Assembly: GCF_001424485.1 (NCBI RefSeq)
Contig: NZ_LMQC01000012.1
Span: forward strand, 209,012 to 273,011
Reading direction: 5' to 3'
Length of the DNA stretch: 64,000 nucleotides
DNA from: Modestobacter sp. Leaf380
Lineage (GTDB): Bacteria; Actinomycetota; Actinomycetes; Mycobacteriales; Geodermatophilaceae
Below the pieces are notes generated by a model. That model was not told where the DNA came from, made no database searches, and saw nothing but the letters and a program-made list of their open reading frames with translations. This document shows positions 1 to 7,989 of this stretch, in pieces. Position 1 is the first letter of the stretch. The number at the start of each line of letters is the position of its first letter. The translations under genes and the position numbers were made by a program.

Positions 1-1
1 G

Positions 2-730
2 GGCGGCACCGACCCGGCCAAGGGGCTGGACTGCTCCGGGTTCACCCAGCGCGTCTTCGCCGACCTCGGGATCAGCATCCCCCGCACCTCCAGCCAGCAG
101 GCCACCGCCGGCACCGCGGTCGCCGGCCTCGCCGACGCCCGCCCCGGCGACCTGGTCTTCTTCGACAACAGCTCCTCCCGCTCCGGCATCGACCACGTCG
201 GGCTCTACCTGGGCGGCGGCAAGATGATCGCCGCCCCGCAGGCCGGCGACGTGGTCAAGATCCAGGACGTCGGCAACCCCTCGGTGATCCGCCGGGTGCT
301 GCCCAGCAACGGCGCGACCACCGCGGCGCCGGTCCCGGGCGCCGGCCTGTCCGGGGTGCCCTACAGCGACCTGTTCACCGCCGCGGGCGCCCGGCACGGC
401 GTCTCCCCCGCCCTGCTCGCCGCGGTCGCCAAGACCGAGTCCGGCTTCGACTCCACCGCCACCAGCGGCGCCGGGGCGCAGGGGCTGATGCAGTTCATGC
501 CGGCCACGGCCGCCGGCCTGGGCGTCAACGCGATGGACCCGGCCTCCGCCGTCGACGGTGCCGCCCGGTACCTCAGCCAGCTCACCGCCCAGTTCGGCTC
601 GACCGACCTGGCGCTCGCCGCCTACAACGCCGGCCCGGGGACGGTCTCCCGGTTCGGGGGCATCCCGCCCTACCCGGAGACGCAGTCCTACGTCCGCAAG
701 GTCACCGCGGCCGCGGCGGCGTACGCGTGA
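2..730 (+). CDS. Flagellar-cluster peptidoglycan hydrolase, NlpC/P60 plus lytic transglycosylase (5' truncated)
   Basis: The reading frame is open from base 2, so the start lies upstream of the window. The N-terminal part is an NlpC/P60 domain: DCSGF carries the catalytic cysteine and DHVGLYLGGG the catalytic histidine. A short linker leads to an SLT (lysozyme-like) domain with KTESGF holding the catalytic glutamate, GAQGLMQFMP, and the AAYNAGPGTV signature. It would cleave both peptide stems and glycan strands. It sits directly before fliK and overlaps it by 4 bp (GTGA). Its likely job is opening peptidoglycan for the rod and hook, as FlgJ does in Gram-negatives; that role is inferred from position. 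Domain identity is clear; the missing N-terminus cannot be described. Confidence 0.9.
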   Translation, partial: GGTDPAKGLDCSGFTQRVFADLGISIPRTSSQQATAGTAVAGLADARPGDLVFFDNSSSRSGIDHVGLYLGGGKMIAAPQAGDVVKIQDVGNPSVIRRVLPSNGATTAAPVPGAGLSGVPYSDLFTAAGARHGVSPALLAAVAKTESGFDSTATSGAGAQGLMQFMPATAAGLGVNAMDPASAVDGAARYLSQLTAQFGSTDLALAAYNAGPGTVSRFGGIPPYPETQSYVRKVTAAAAAYA

Positions 731-2478
731 CGCTGTCCGTGGGCGCACCGTCCACCCCCGCACCCTCCGCCCGTCCCACGTCACCGTCCTCGACCGCCGG
801 GTCCGCCGACCGCTTCGCCGGCCTGCTGCGCGGCGAGGTCGCCGACCGGGCACCCTCCGGGCGGGGCGCCCCGACGACGACCGCCGGGACGGAGCCGGCC
901 GAGGAGACCGCCGACGCCGTCCTCGCCCCCGGCGACGACGACGCCCGCACCGAGGACGGCTCCACCGCACCCGCGGCCCCGAGCCTGGTCCCGGCCTGGC
1001 TGGCGCTGGCGCTGGCGGCCCAGGCACCGACGGCGCAGACACCCACGGCGCAGACACCCACGGCGCAGGCACCGACGGGACCCGTCGCCGGCGACCCGGC
1101 CGCGGTCCCCGCACCTGTCGCCGGCGTGCTCGGCACGGCCGTCCCCGCCTCCGTCCCCGCCTCTGTCCCCGCCGTCCCCGCCTCCGGTGCTCCCGGCGCT
1201 GCCCCGGCCGGTCCGGCCCCCGCCGGGGTCGGCGCGATGGGGACGCTGCCCGACCAGGCCTCCCCCGTCGCCGTCGCCCGGACCGCGCACCTGCCCGGCA
1301 CCCGGCCCGAGGGGCCCGCGGGCACCCCCGCGGCCGATCCCCCGGGCACCGCCGTCGGCGGACCGGACCCGCTCTCCGGCCCGCTCGCGGCCGCGCTGCG
1401 CGCCGCGCTGGGCGCGGCCGGCGGCTCGGGCGCCACCACCACCCCGTCAGCCACCCCGCCCGTCACCCTGCCAGTCACCCCGGCAGCGACGGCGCCTGCC
1501 GAGCCGACCGCAGCACCCGCGACGCCGGCCCCCGGCGCCCTGCCCGCCGCCGTCACCGAGGGGGTCGCCGTCCCGGTCGCGGCCCCGACCACCGGGGAGC
1601 CCGTCGAGGGCACGACCGGCGGTCCCGGCACGGCCACCACGGACCCGGCCGGCACCGCGGCGCCGGCCGCCCCGACGTCCGGCGCCCAGACCGGCACCGG
1701 TGCCGGCACCGGACAGCAGCAGGACGGGGCACCCACCGGCACCGGGACCGCCCCGGCCCGGGCCTCCGCGCCCTCCGCTCCGGGCGACGGCGCCCCCGCC
1801 ACCGGCCTCCCGGTCGACACCGCGGTCGTCCGGGTCGCCGAGGGACCCGTGCGCGACGCGGCAGCGCCGCCGGCCGTCGCCGACGTCACCCCGGCCGGCG
1901 ACGAGCAGACCGTCACCGGCCCGGCGCCCGCGCCGACCGTCACCGCCGGTGCAACCGCCGGCGCGACCCCGGCGGCACCCGCTGCCGCCCCCGCACCCCC
2001 CGTCGCCGCGCAGCTGGCCCCCCAGCTCACGGCGATGGCCTCCGGCCCCGACGGCAGCCACACGGTCACCGTCGTCCTGGCCCCCGAGTCCCTCGGCGAG
2101 GTGCACGTCCAGCTGGTGGTCACCGGCGACGAGGTGACCCTGAGCCTGGCGGCCGGCCACGAGCACGGCCGGGCGGCGCTGACCGAGGCACTCCCCGAGC
2201 TCCGTCGGGACCTCGCCGCGGCCGGCCTGACGGTCACCTCGGCGGAGGTCTCCCCCGACGCACCGGACCCCTCGGCGCCGTCGGGCAGCTCGGGCGGGCA
2301 GCAGTCGACCGCCCAGGGCTGGGCCCAGGGACGTGACGACCGGGCCTGGGGGACCGACCGGCGGTCCGGGACGGTACCGACCGGCACCGGGACTGCCGAT
2401 GAGGACTCCGACACCACACGCACCACTCGTCACACCCGTACCGGCGGGCCGTCGACCGGTGTCGACGTCCGCGTCTGA
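727..2478 (+). CDS. fliK: Flagellar hook-length control protein FliK
   Basis: This 583-residue protein is dominated by a Pro/Ala/Thr/Gly-rich region, as expected for the extended ruler part of FliK. The conserved C-terminal Flg_hook domain lies at roughly residues 430-510, with VTVVLAPESLGEVHVQLVV followed by an acidic and alanine-rich helix. FliK measures hook length and switches the substrate specificity of FlhB. The GTG start overlaps the hydrolase stop by 4 bp. Short tandem repeats (15-bp units encoding PTAQT, and VPAS repeats) occur in the ruler region. The 3' end carries a promoter/operator-like element annotated separately. Assignment rests on the C-terminal domain and position before flgD. 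Confidence 0.88.
   Translation: MTLSVGAPSTPAPSARPTSPSSTAGSADRFAGLLRGEVADRAPSGRGAPTTTAGTEPAEETADAVLAPGDDDARTEDGSTAPAAPSLVPAWLALALAAQAPTAQTPTAQTPTAQAPTGPVAGDPAAVPAPVAGVLGTAVPASVPASVPAVPASGAPGAAPAGPAPAGVGAMGTLPDQASPVAVARTAHLPGTRPEGPAGTPAADPPGTAVGGPDPLSGPLAAALRAALGAAGGSGATTTPSATPPVTLPVTPAATAPAEPTAAPATPAPGALPAAVTEGVAVPVAAPTTGEPVEGTTGGPGTATTDPAGTAAPAAPTSGAQTGTGAGTGQQQDGAPTGTGTAPARASAPSAPGDGAPATGLPVDTAVVRVAEGPVRDAAAPPAVADVTPAGDEQTVTGPAPAPTVTAGATAGATPAAPAAAPAPPVAAQLAPQLTAMASGPDGSHTVTVVLAPESLGEVHVQLVVTGDEVTLSLAAGHEHGRAALTEALPELRRDLAAAGLTVTSAEVSPDAPDPSAPSGSSGGQQSTAQGWAQGRDDRAWGTDRRSGTVPTGTGTADEDSDTTRTTRHTRTGGPSTGVDVRV
1029..1073 (+). repeat. 15-bp tandem repeat in fliK, three units
   Basis: Three near-identical 15-bp units (consensus CACGGCGCAGACACC) encode repeats of Pro-Thr-Ala-Gln-Thr. 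The period is a multiple of three, so copy-number change would lengthen the FliK ruler without a frameshift. A looser repeat encoding Val-Pro-Ala-Ser follows at about 1140-1190. Confidence 0.8.
2372..2402 (+). promoter_or_regulatory. Candidate flagellar promoter/operator element, copy 1 (before flgD)
   Basis: A 28-bp sequence here recurs at 12340-12367 with a single mismatch. It contains the imperfect palindrome GGTACCGACCGGCACC (half-site GGTNCCG) followed by GGACTGCCGATGA, whose GCCGATGA at 2395-2402 resembles the GCCGATAA -10 of FliA/WhiG-type sigma factors. It lies inside the end of fliK, about 85 bp before flgD. Function is inferred from repetition, symmetry and position. Confidence 0.5.
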
Positions 2479-2487
2479 GGAGGAACC

Positions 2488-2910
2488 GTGACCACCCCGA
2501 TCACCAACGCCACACCCATCGCCAGCCTGATGGGCAGCACCCCGACCACCTCGGTCGGGGACACCGGGATGGACAAGGACACGTTCCTCAAGCTCCTGGT
2601 CGCCCAGATGAAGTACCAGGACCCGCAGGCCCCCACGGACTCCAGCGCGCTGATCTCGCAGAGCGCGACCTACTCCCAGGTCGAGGCGCTGCAGACCATC
2701 TCCGAGCAGAACACCGCGATGCTGGCGATGCAGCGGGCCTCCAGTGCCGGCGCCCTGGTCGGCAAGACGGTGAGCTACACCGACACCGACGGCAGCACGG
2801 TCACCGGGCAGATCAGCTCCGTGACGATCCCGACCGCCTCCACCGAGGCCGTGGCGACCATCGGCGGGACCACCGTCCCCGTCGGCCGGCTCACCGCCAT
2901 CTCCGCCTGA
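2488..2910 (+). CDS. flgD: Flagellar hook assembly scaffold FlgD
   Basis: The 140-residue product has the FlgD N-terminal signature DKDTFLKLLVAQMKYQDPQ at about residues 28-47, then an alanine/serine/glutamine-rich helix. The C-terminal part (GALVGKTVSYTDTDG onward) is a single short beta domain, so the protein lacks much of the tandem Tudor/Ig region of the roughly 230-residue enterobacterial FlgD. FlgD caps the growing hook and is then discarded. The GTG start is preceded by a strong GAGGAGG ribosome binding site. It sits 9 bp after fliK and 33 bp before flgE. Confidence 0.92.
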   Translation: MTTPITNATPIASLMGSTPTTSVGDTGMDKDTFLKLLVAQMKYQDPQAPTDSSALISQSATYSQVEALQTISEQNTAMLAMQRASSAGALVGKTVSYTDTDGSTVTGQISSVTIPTASTEAVATIGGTTVPVGRLTAISA

Positions 2911-2943
2911 CCCACCTGCCCGACCGACACCCCAGGAGCCACC

Positions 2944-4203
2944 GTGCTGCGTTCGATGTTCTCGGCCATCTCCGGCCTGCGCGCCCACCAGACCAAGATG
3001 GACACCGTCGCGAACAACATCGCGAACGTGAACACCGTCGGGTTCAAGACCCAGAACACGGTCTTCGAGACCACGCTGACCCAGGTGCTGCGCAGCGGCA
3101 AGAGCCCCGACGGGCTCGAGGGCGGCAGCAACCCGGCGCAGGTCGGGCTCGGCGTCAAGCTGGCCGCCATCACCACCGACTTCGGCCAGGGCAAGACCCA
3201 GAACACCGGCCGCGCACTGGACTTCATGATCCAGGGCGACGGGTTCTTCGTCACCGAGGCCGACGGGCAGCAGCTCTACACCCGCGCGGGCTCCTTCACC
3301 TTCGACGGCTCCGGCAAGCTGATCACCGCCGACGGCGCCCGGGTGCAGGGCTGGGCCGCCGATGCCTCCGGCGTCGTCAACACCAACGGCGCGCTCGGCG
3401 ACCTGGCCATCCAGTACGGCGCCGCGCTGCCCCCCAACGCCTCCACCTCCGCCACCCTGAGCCGCAACGTGCAGTACGTGGCCGGGACGACGGGCAACTC
3501 GGTCAGCACCGTCGCCACCCTCTACGACGAGGCCGGCACCGCCCAGCGGATGGTGCTCACCTACACCCAGGCCGCCACGTCCGCCGGCGCGAACAGCGAC
3601 TGGACGCTGACCGTGGCCAACGAGAAGACCCCGAACACCCCGATCGTCTCCACGACCGTCTCGTTCCCCGGCGGCCAGAACCCGACCTTCGGCGCGGTCA
3701 CCAACGGCACCTCCAGCGGCTCGGCCGCCGACTCCGTCCTCACCGTGGCCATGCCCTGGGGCGACGTCGACTTCGACATGAGCCAGGTCACCGCGTTCGC
3801 CGCCGGCACCCCGGTCGCCACCACCAAGCAGGACGGCTACGGCTCGGGCAGCCTGCAGAGCTTCTCGCTGCTGGAGGACGGCACCATCACCGGCGTCTAC
3901 ACCAACGGCGAGCGGCGCTCGGTGGGCAAGCTGGCGCTGGCCACGTTCGACAACCCCTCGGGCCTGGTCAACATGGGCAACACGTCCTACTCCAAGGGCG
4001 ACAACTCCGGAGTCGCGCTGATCGGCACCGCCGGCAACGGCTCGCTGGGCACGCTGACCTCCGGCGCCCTGGAGATGAGCAACGTGGACCTCTCCGAGGA
4101 GTTCACCGGCCTGATCATCGCCCAGCGCGGGTTCCAGGCGAACAGCCGCGTCATCACCGCCTCCGACGAGCTGCTGCAGGACCTGGTCAACCTCAAGCGC
4201 TGA
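2944..4203 (+). CDS. flgE: Flagellar hook protein FlgE
   Basis: This 419-residue rod/hook-family protein begins with MLRSMFSAISGLRAHQ and VANNIANVNTVGFK, the typical N-terminal rod domain. It ends with the coiled C-terminal motif GLIIAQRGFQANSRVITA. The threonine- and glycine-rich middle is the exposed D1/D2 part. FlgE polymerises into the flexible hook outside the cell and is exported by the type III apparatus encoded downstream. The GTG start follows CCAGGAGCC. Length and position after flgD favour FlgE over FlgF or FlgG. A strong hairpin follows the stop. Confidence 0.94.
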   Translation: MLRSMFSAISGLRAHQTKMDTVANNIANVNTVGFKTQNTVFETTLTQVLRSGKSPDGLEGGSNPAQVGLGVKLAAITTDFGQGKTQNTGRALDFMIQGDGFFVTEADGQQLYTRAGSFTFDGSGKLITADGARVQGWAADASGVVNTNGALGDLAIQYGAALPPNASTSATLSRNVQYVAGTTGNSVSTVATLYDEAGTAQRMVLTYTQAATSAGANSDWTLTVANEKTPNTPIVSTTVSFPGGQNPTFGAVTNGTSSGSAADSVLTVAMPWGDVDFDMSQVTAFAAGTPVATTKQDGYGSGSLQSFSLLEDGTITGVYTNGERRSVGKLALATFDNPSGLVNMGNTSYSKGDNSGVALIGTAGNGSLGTLTSGALEMSNVDLSEEFTGLIIAQRGFQANSRVITASDELLQDLVNLKR

Positions 4204-4236
4204 CCCCCCAGCCGCTGCTGCGGCGCCAGTACCAGG

Positions 4237-4271
4237 ACGGCCCGGTCACCCCTTCGGGGGGGCCGGGCCGT
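4237..4271 (+). terminator. Hairpin after flgE
   Basis: Inverted arms ACGGCCCGG (4237-4245) and CCGGGCCGT (4263-4271), with further CCCC/GGGG pairing inside, form a stable stem. No T-tract follows, which is common in high-GC actinobacteria. It separates flgE from the flbD unit. Confidence 0.65.
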
Positions 4272-4276
4272 TCGGC

Positions 4277-4304
4277 TTCAGCACCTCCGCGCAAGGGCCG
4301 ACAA
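4277..4304 (+). promoter_or_regulatory. Candidate FliA-type promoter before flbD-motAB
   Basis: GCCGACAA at 4297-4304 resembles the GCCGATAA -10 of FliA/WhiG sigma factors. TTCA at 4277-4280 sits 16 bp upstream as a weak -35. The site lies just after the flgE hairpin and 45 bp before the flbD start. It is a motif match only. Confidence 0.35.
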
Positions 4305-4348
4305 CACAACTGCCCACCCCGGGCAGCCCTTCGACCCAGGAGCAACCG

Positions 4349-4639
4349 GTGATCTGCCTGACCCGCCTGAACGGGGAGGCCTTCGCGCTCAACCCCGATC
4401 TGATCGAGCGCGTCGAGGCCCACCCCGACACCGTCGTCACCCTGACCGACGACGTCCGCTTCCTGGTCCGCGAGAGCGTCCACGACGTCCTCCGCGCGAT
4501 CCGCGACTACCGCGCCGACGTGCTCGCCACGGCCTACGCGATGGACCGCGGCGCCTACCCGGTGCTGGAGCTGACCCCCCGTCCCACGGCCACCGCGGAC
4601 CACTCGGTCCTGGCCTTCCCGATCCGCCAGGAGCGTTGA
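4349..4639 (+). CDS. flbD: FlbD-family flagellar protein
   Basis: The 96-residue product matches the FlbD/swarming-motility family: an N-terminal LTRLNGEAFALNPDLIERVE followed by HPDTVVTLTDDVRFLVRESV. Members are small cytoplasmic proteins almost always found beside motA and needed for motility in some species, although the molecular role is unclear. The C-terminal 40 residues are longer than in many homologues. The GTG start follows AGGAGCAACC, and motA begins 1 bp after the stop. Confidence 0.85.
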   Translation: MICLTRLNGEAFALNPDLIERVEAHPDTVVTLTDDVRFLVRESVHDVLRAIRDYRADVLATAYAMDRGAYPVLELTPRPTATADHSVLAFPIRQER

Positions 4640-4640
4640 C

Positions 4641-5417
4641 ATGGACCCGGCAACCCTGATCGGTGTCGCGGTCGCGCTCGTCGCGATCGTGGCCTCGATG
4701 ATCATGGAGGGCTCGTCCCCCATGGCCATCATCCTGCTCCCGCCCATCATCCTGGTCTTCGTCGGCACCTTCGGCGCCGCGATCGCCGGGTCCACCATGG
4801 CCGACGTCAAGAAGCTCGGCGGCTGGTTCAAGATGGGCCTGATGCCGGTCGCGGTGCCCCCGGCCACCGAGCAGATCCAGACCCTGGTGACGCTGGCGGA
4901 GAAGGCACGCAAGGAGGGCCTGCTGGCCCTGGAGGCCTCGATCAAGGCCATCGAGGACGCCTTCCTGCAGCGCGGCCTGCAGATGGCCGTGGACGGCACC
5001 GACCCCGAGGACCTGCGCACGGTCCTGGAGAGCGAGATCGCGGCCAAGAAGGCCGAGGACAAGGTCGCCGCCAAGTTCTTCACCGCGATGGGCGGCTACG
5101 CCCCGACCATCGGCATCATCGGCACCGTCATCGGGCTCATCCACGTGCTGGAGAACCTGAACAAGCCCGAGACGCTGGGCCACCTCATCGCCGCCGCCTT
5201 CGTCGCGACCCTGTGGGGCGTGCTGTCGGCCAACGTCTTCTGGCTCCCCATGGCCGCCAAGATCACCCGTACCAGCGACCTGCAGGCCGCCCAGATGACC
5301 CTGCTCGTCGAGGGCATCTCGGAGATCCAGGCCGGCACCAGCCCGCGCACCGTCCGGCAGAAGCTCACCAGCCTCGTGCCCCCGAGCGAGGCCGCTGCCG
5401 CGGCCGCGGCGGCGTGA
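4641..5417 (+). CDS. motA: Flagellar motor stator protein MotA
   Basis: The 258-residue product has four hydrophobic segments: near residues 5-25 and 30-50, then two late ones at about 150-170 and 180-205. The large cytoplasmic loop between them touches FliG. The motif ATIAGSTMAD-like stretch after TM2 and GGYAPTIGIIGTVIGLIHVL before TM3 are typical of the MotA/ExbB family. With MotB it forms the ion channel that drives rotation. The start is ATG after AGGAGCG. The stop overlaps the motB GTG by 4 bp, so the two are translationally coupled. The C-terminus is alanine-rich. Confidence 0.95.
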   Translation: MDPATLIGVAVALVAIVASMIMEGSSPMAIILLPPIILVFVGTFGAAIAGSTMADVKKLGGWFKMGLMPVAVPPATEQIQTLVTLAEKARKEGLLALEASIKAIEDAFLQRGLQMAVDGTDPEDLRTVLESEIAAKKAEDKVAAKFFTAMGGYAPTIGIIGTVIGLIHVLENLNKPETLGHLIAAAFVATLWGVLSANVFWLPMAAKITRTSDLQAAQMTLLVEGISEIQAGTSPRTVRQKLTSLVPPSEAAAAAAAA

Positions 5418-6394
5418 GCGGGCACGCGCCCTCCGGTCGCCGGCGGGCCAAGCCCCACGAGGAGGAGGAGCACGAGAACCACGAACGGTGGCTGGTCTCC
5501 TTCGCCGACATGATGACGCTGCTGACCGCCGTGTTCATCGTCCTCTACTCGATCAGCCAGGTCGACCAGCTCAAGTTCGCCGCGCTGGCCGAGGGCCTGT
5601 CGGAGAGCTTCGGCTCGCCGACCAGCGTGCTGACCGACGGCTCCCCCACCAACGACCCGGGTGTGCTGGACGCCATGTCCGCGCCGATCCCGGTGACCAC
5701 GGACTACGACCCGACCGAGCGCGCCGACCAGCGCTCGGTGGACCTGGCCGCCGCCCAGGCGGCCGCCGACCACAGCGAGCAGGTGCAGGCCGAGGCGCAG
5801 GCCACCTTCGACCAGCTGCGCGCGGCACAGCAGGCCATCGAGGCGGCACTCGCCGCCGCGGGGCAGCCCGACGCGGTCGAGTTCACCATCGACGAGCGCG
5901 GCCTGGTCGTGCACGTCGTGGCCGACCAGGTGCTCTTCGGCCCCGAGCAGGCCGGCCTGCGCACCGAGGGGGCCGGGGTGCTCGACGCCCTCGCCCCGAC
6001 GCTGGCCGCACTGCCCAACCAGCTGCGCATCGAGGGCCACACGAACTCCCTGCCGGTGACGCCGGGCGGTCCGTTCCCCAGCAACTGGGAGCTGTCCACC
6101 GCCCGGGCGACGACGGTGCTCCGGCACCTCGCCGAGACCGACGGGCTGCCCGAGGCCCGACTGTCCGCAGCCGGCTTCGCCGCCACCCGGCCGCTGCTGG
6201 CCGACTCCGACCCCGCGTCGGTCTCGGTCAACCGACGGGTCGACATCGTCGTCCTGTCCGACGCCTCCACCGAGGCCAACGCCCAGCTCCCCGGCCTCGC
6301 CGCCGAGGCCGCCCGCACCGCCGGGGCCACCCCCACCACCACCGTCGAGCCCGCCACCGTCAACGCCGTCACCGCCCAGGAGAGCACCCCGTGA
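5414..6394 (+). CDS. motB: Flagellar motor stator protein MotB
   Basis: The 326-residue protein has a charged cytoplasmic N-terminus (HEEEEHENHERW) and one membrane segment containing SFADMMTLLTAVFIVLYS. Asp32 is the expected ion-binding residue. The C-terminal OmpA-like peptidoglycan-binding domain spans about residues 150-290, with GHTNSLPV and the terminal SVNRRVDIVVL. It anchors the stator to the cell wall. The GTG at 5414 was chosen because it overlaps the motA stop (GTGA) and places the membrane segment near the N-terminus; a longer frame from 5213 would lie inside motA. It overlaps fliL by 4 bp. Confidence 0.94.
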   Translation: MSGHAPSGRRRAKPHEEEEHENHERWLVSFADMMTLLTAVFIVLYSISQVDQLKFAALAEGLSESFGSPTSVLTDGSPTNDPGVLDAMSAPIPVTTDYDPTERADQRSVDLAAAQAAADHSEQVQAEAQATFDQLRAAQQAIEAALAAAGQPDAVEFTIDERGLVVHVVADQVLFGPEQAGLRTEGAGVLDALAPTLAALPNQLRIEGHTNSLPVTPGGPFPSNWELSTARATTVLRHLAETDGLPEARLSAAGFAATRPLLADSDPASVSVNRRVDIVVLSDASTEANAQLPGLAAEAARTAGATPTTTVEPATVNAVTAQESTP

Positions 6395-6870
6395 GCGCAC
6401 CCACCAAGACCAAGCCCAGCGCCAAAGCCGCCGAGGCCGCGGTCGACGAGGAGTCCGCCGGCGGGGGCAAGAAGAAGCTCATCGCGATCGTGCTGGTGGT
6501 GCTGCTGGCCGCCGGTGCGGCGGCGTGGTTCTTCCTCTTCGCCGGCAGCGGCGAGGCCGAGGCCGAGCCCGCCCCGGTCGCCGGCGCCGTCCTCCCCCTG
6601 GAGTCCACGGCGGTCAACCTGGCCGGCAGCGGCTACCTCAAGATCGGGGTGACCCTGCAGCTGACCGAGGAGGCCGGCGAGGAGGCCCCCGACGGGTCCC
6701 GAGCCACCGACATCGTCATCGAGACGTTCTCCGGCGCCCAGCTGGCCGACGTCACCGGCAACCGGGAGGCGATGAAGGCCGAGCTCGAGCAGCGCATCGA
6801 GGAGGCCTACAACGTCGACGGCGAGCACCTGGTGATGGGCATCTACTACACCGAGTACGTCACCCAGTAA
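6391..6870 (+). CDS. fliL: Flagellar basal body-associated protein FliL
   Basis: The 159-residue product has a lysine/alanine-rich cytoplasmic tail, one membrane anchor (LIAIVLVVLLAAGAAAWFFLF, about residues 30-50) and an external domain with LESTAVNLAGSGYLKIGVTL and the C-terminal GIYYTEYVTQ. FliL surrounds or stabilises the MotAB stator. The GTG start overlaps the motB stop. It ends the flbD-motAB-fliL group and is followed by a long perfect inverted repeat. Confidence 0.92.
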   Translation: MSAPTKTKPSAKAAEAAVDEESAGGGKKKLIAIVLVVLLAAGAAAWFFLFAGSGEAEAEPAPVAGAVLPLESTAVNLAGSGYLKIGVTLQLTEEAGEEAPDGSRATDIVIETFSGAQLADVTGNREAMKAELEQRIEEAYNVDGEHLVMGIYYTEYVTQ

Positions 6871-6885
6871 CCCGCTCCACCTCCC

Positions 6886-6947
6886 AGGCAGGGGAGGCCC
6901 AGCACACCCTCGGGACGCCGAGAGGGGGTGCCGGGCCTCCCCTGCCT
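6886..6947 (+). terminator. Large hairpin after fliL
   Basis: Perfect 15-bp arms AGGCAGGGGAGGCCC (6886-6900) and GGGCCTCCCCTGCCT (6933-6947) enclose a further imperfect stem (CACCCTC/GAGGGGGTG). It starts 15 bp after the fliL stop, so it is most simply a terminator between the stator genes and fliM. Confidence 0.75.
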
Positions 6948-6988
6948 CGTCGGGTGGGTGTGACGTCCGGGGCAGGGGTGGACGGTCA

Positions 6989-7013
6989 GGTTGCCCCCCG
7001 GCACCGCCGATGA
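6989..7013 (+). promoter_or_regulatory. Candidate promoter element before fliM (degenerate copy of the flagellar element)
   Basis: The stretch from 6989 shares GGT, CCGGCACC and GCCGATGAGG with the element at 2372, but the six bases between CACC and GCCGATGA are missing. GCCGATGA at 7006-7013 resembles a FliA-type -10. Transcription from it would start near 7020, at or just before the chosen fliM GTG. Confidence 0.35.
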
Positions 7014-7020
7014 GGGGGGC

Positions 7021-7989
7021 GTGACCCTCGCCGACGCCGCACCCGCCCCCCGCGGGGCAGCGCTGATGGCGGCGCGACGGCGCCGCGGCGAGCCCCGCAG
7101 CTACGACTTCCGACGGCCCACGAAGCTGTCCCGGGACCACGTCCGGGTGCTGCAGAACGCGCTGGAGACCTTCGCGCGGCAGTGCGCCACCAACCTGACC
7201 CAGGTGCTGCGCACCGAGGTCAAGCTGGAGCTCGGCGGCATCGACCAGTTCGCCTACGACGACTACGTCGCGCACCTGGACAACCCCTCGTTCATGACGG
7301 TGCTCAACTTCGAGCCGCTGCAGGGCCGCGGTCTGCTGACCTGGTCGCTGGACATGGCGATGGCGATGATCGACCAGCTGCTGGGCGGGTCGGGCGCCTC
7401 CGAGCAGCCGCAGCGACCGATGACGGGCATGGAGACCCGGCTGGCGCGCTACCCCCTCGAGCGGGTGCTGCACGAGCTCGCCCTGGCGCTGCGTCCCATC
7501 GTGCGCGTCGACTTCGGCCTCGAGGGCTTCGAGTACAACCCGCACCTGGCCCAGCTGGCGGTGAGCTCGGAGACCGTCGTCGTCGCCTCGTTCTCGCTGT
7601 CGCTGGGTGACCGGGAGACCGAGGCGACGGTCATGCTGCCCTTCGCCCCGTTCGCCCCCGCCCTCCACGACGCCACCTCCCCGCAGCTGTCCGCCCAGGC
7701 GGTCCGCGACCGCAAGGCCGCCAGCGAGGCCCTGTCGGCGCGGCTGGGCGCGGTGCCCGTGGAGGTCAACGCCCGCTTCCGGCCGCTGGCCGTGCCCAGC
7801 GCCGACCTGCTCAGCCTCGCCGTCGGCGACGTGCTGCTGCTGCGGCACCCGCGGGACAGCCCGCTGGAGGTCACCACCAACGACGTCGTCTTCGCCCACG
7901 CCGTCGCCAGCAACCACCGCCGGCGGCTGGCCGCCGAGATCGTCGCCGCCCCCGGCCTCACCACCACTGCATCGAGGGACGCCCTGTGA
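7021..7989 (+). CDS. fliM: Flagellar motor switch protein FliM
   Basis: The product (about 322 residues) shows the FliM core: YDFRRPTKLSRDHVRVLQ, then GLLTWSLDMAMAMIDQLLGG, and a C-terminal SpoA-like region. FliM links FliG to FliN in the C-ring. The GTG at 7021 follows GAGG about 5 bp upstream; a TTG at 6991 and an ATG at 7066 are alternatives. The usual N-terminal EIDALL-type CheY-docking motif cannot be seen with any of these starts. The stop overlaps fliN by 4 bp. Confidence 0.92.
   Translation: MTLADAAPAPRGAALMAARRRRGEPRSYDFRRPTKLSRDHVRVLQNALETFARQCATNLTQVLRTEVKLELGGIDQFAYDDYVAHLDNPSFMTVLNFEPLQGRGLLTWSLDMAMAMIDQLLGGSGASEQPQRPMTGMETRLARYPLERVLHELALALRPIVRVDFGLEGFEYNPHLAQLAVSSETVVVASFSLSLGDRETEATVMLPFAPFAPALHDATSPQLSAQAVRDRKAASEALSARLGAVPVEVNARFRPLAVPSADLLSLAVGDVLLLRHPRDSPLEVTTNDVVFAHAVASNHRRRLAAEIVAAPGLTTTASRDAL

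Noticed and set aside
558-2336. Long Arg/Pro-rich open frames overlapping fliK on both strands
   Set aside because: They are frame shadows caused by high GC content; fliK has the conserved C-terminal domain, a ribosome-coupled start and correct position.
6871-7020. Hidden gene or small RNA between fliL and fliM
   Set aside because: The gap is explained by a large hairpin and a candidate promoter; no separate coding frame was seen.
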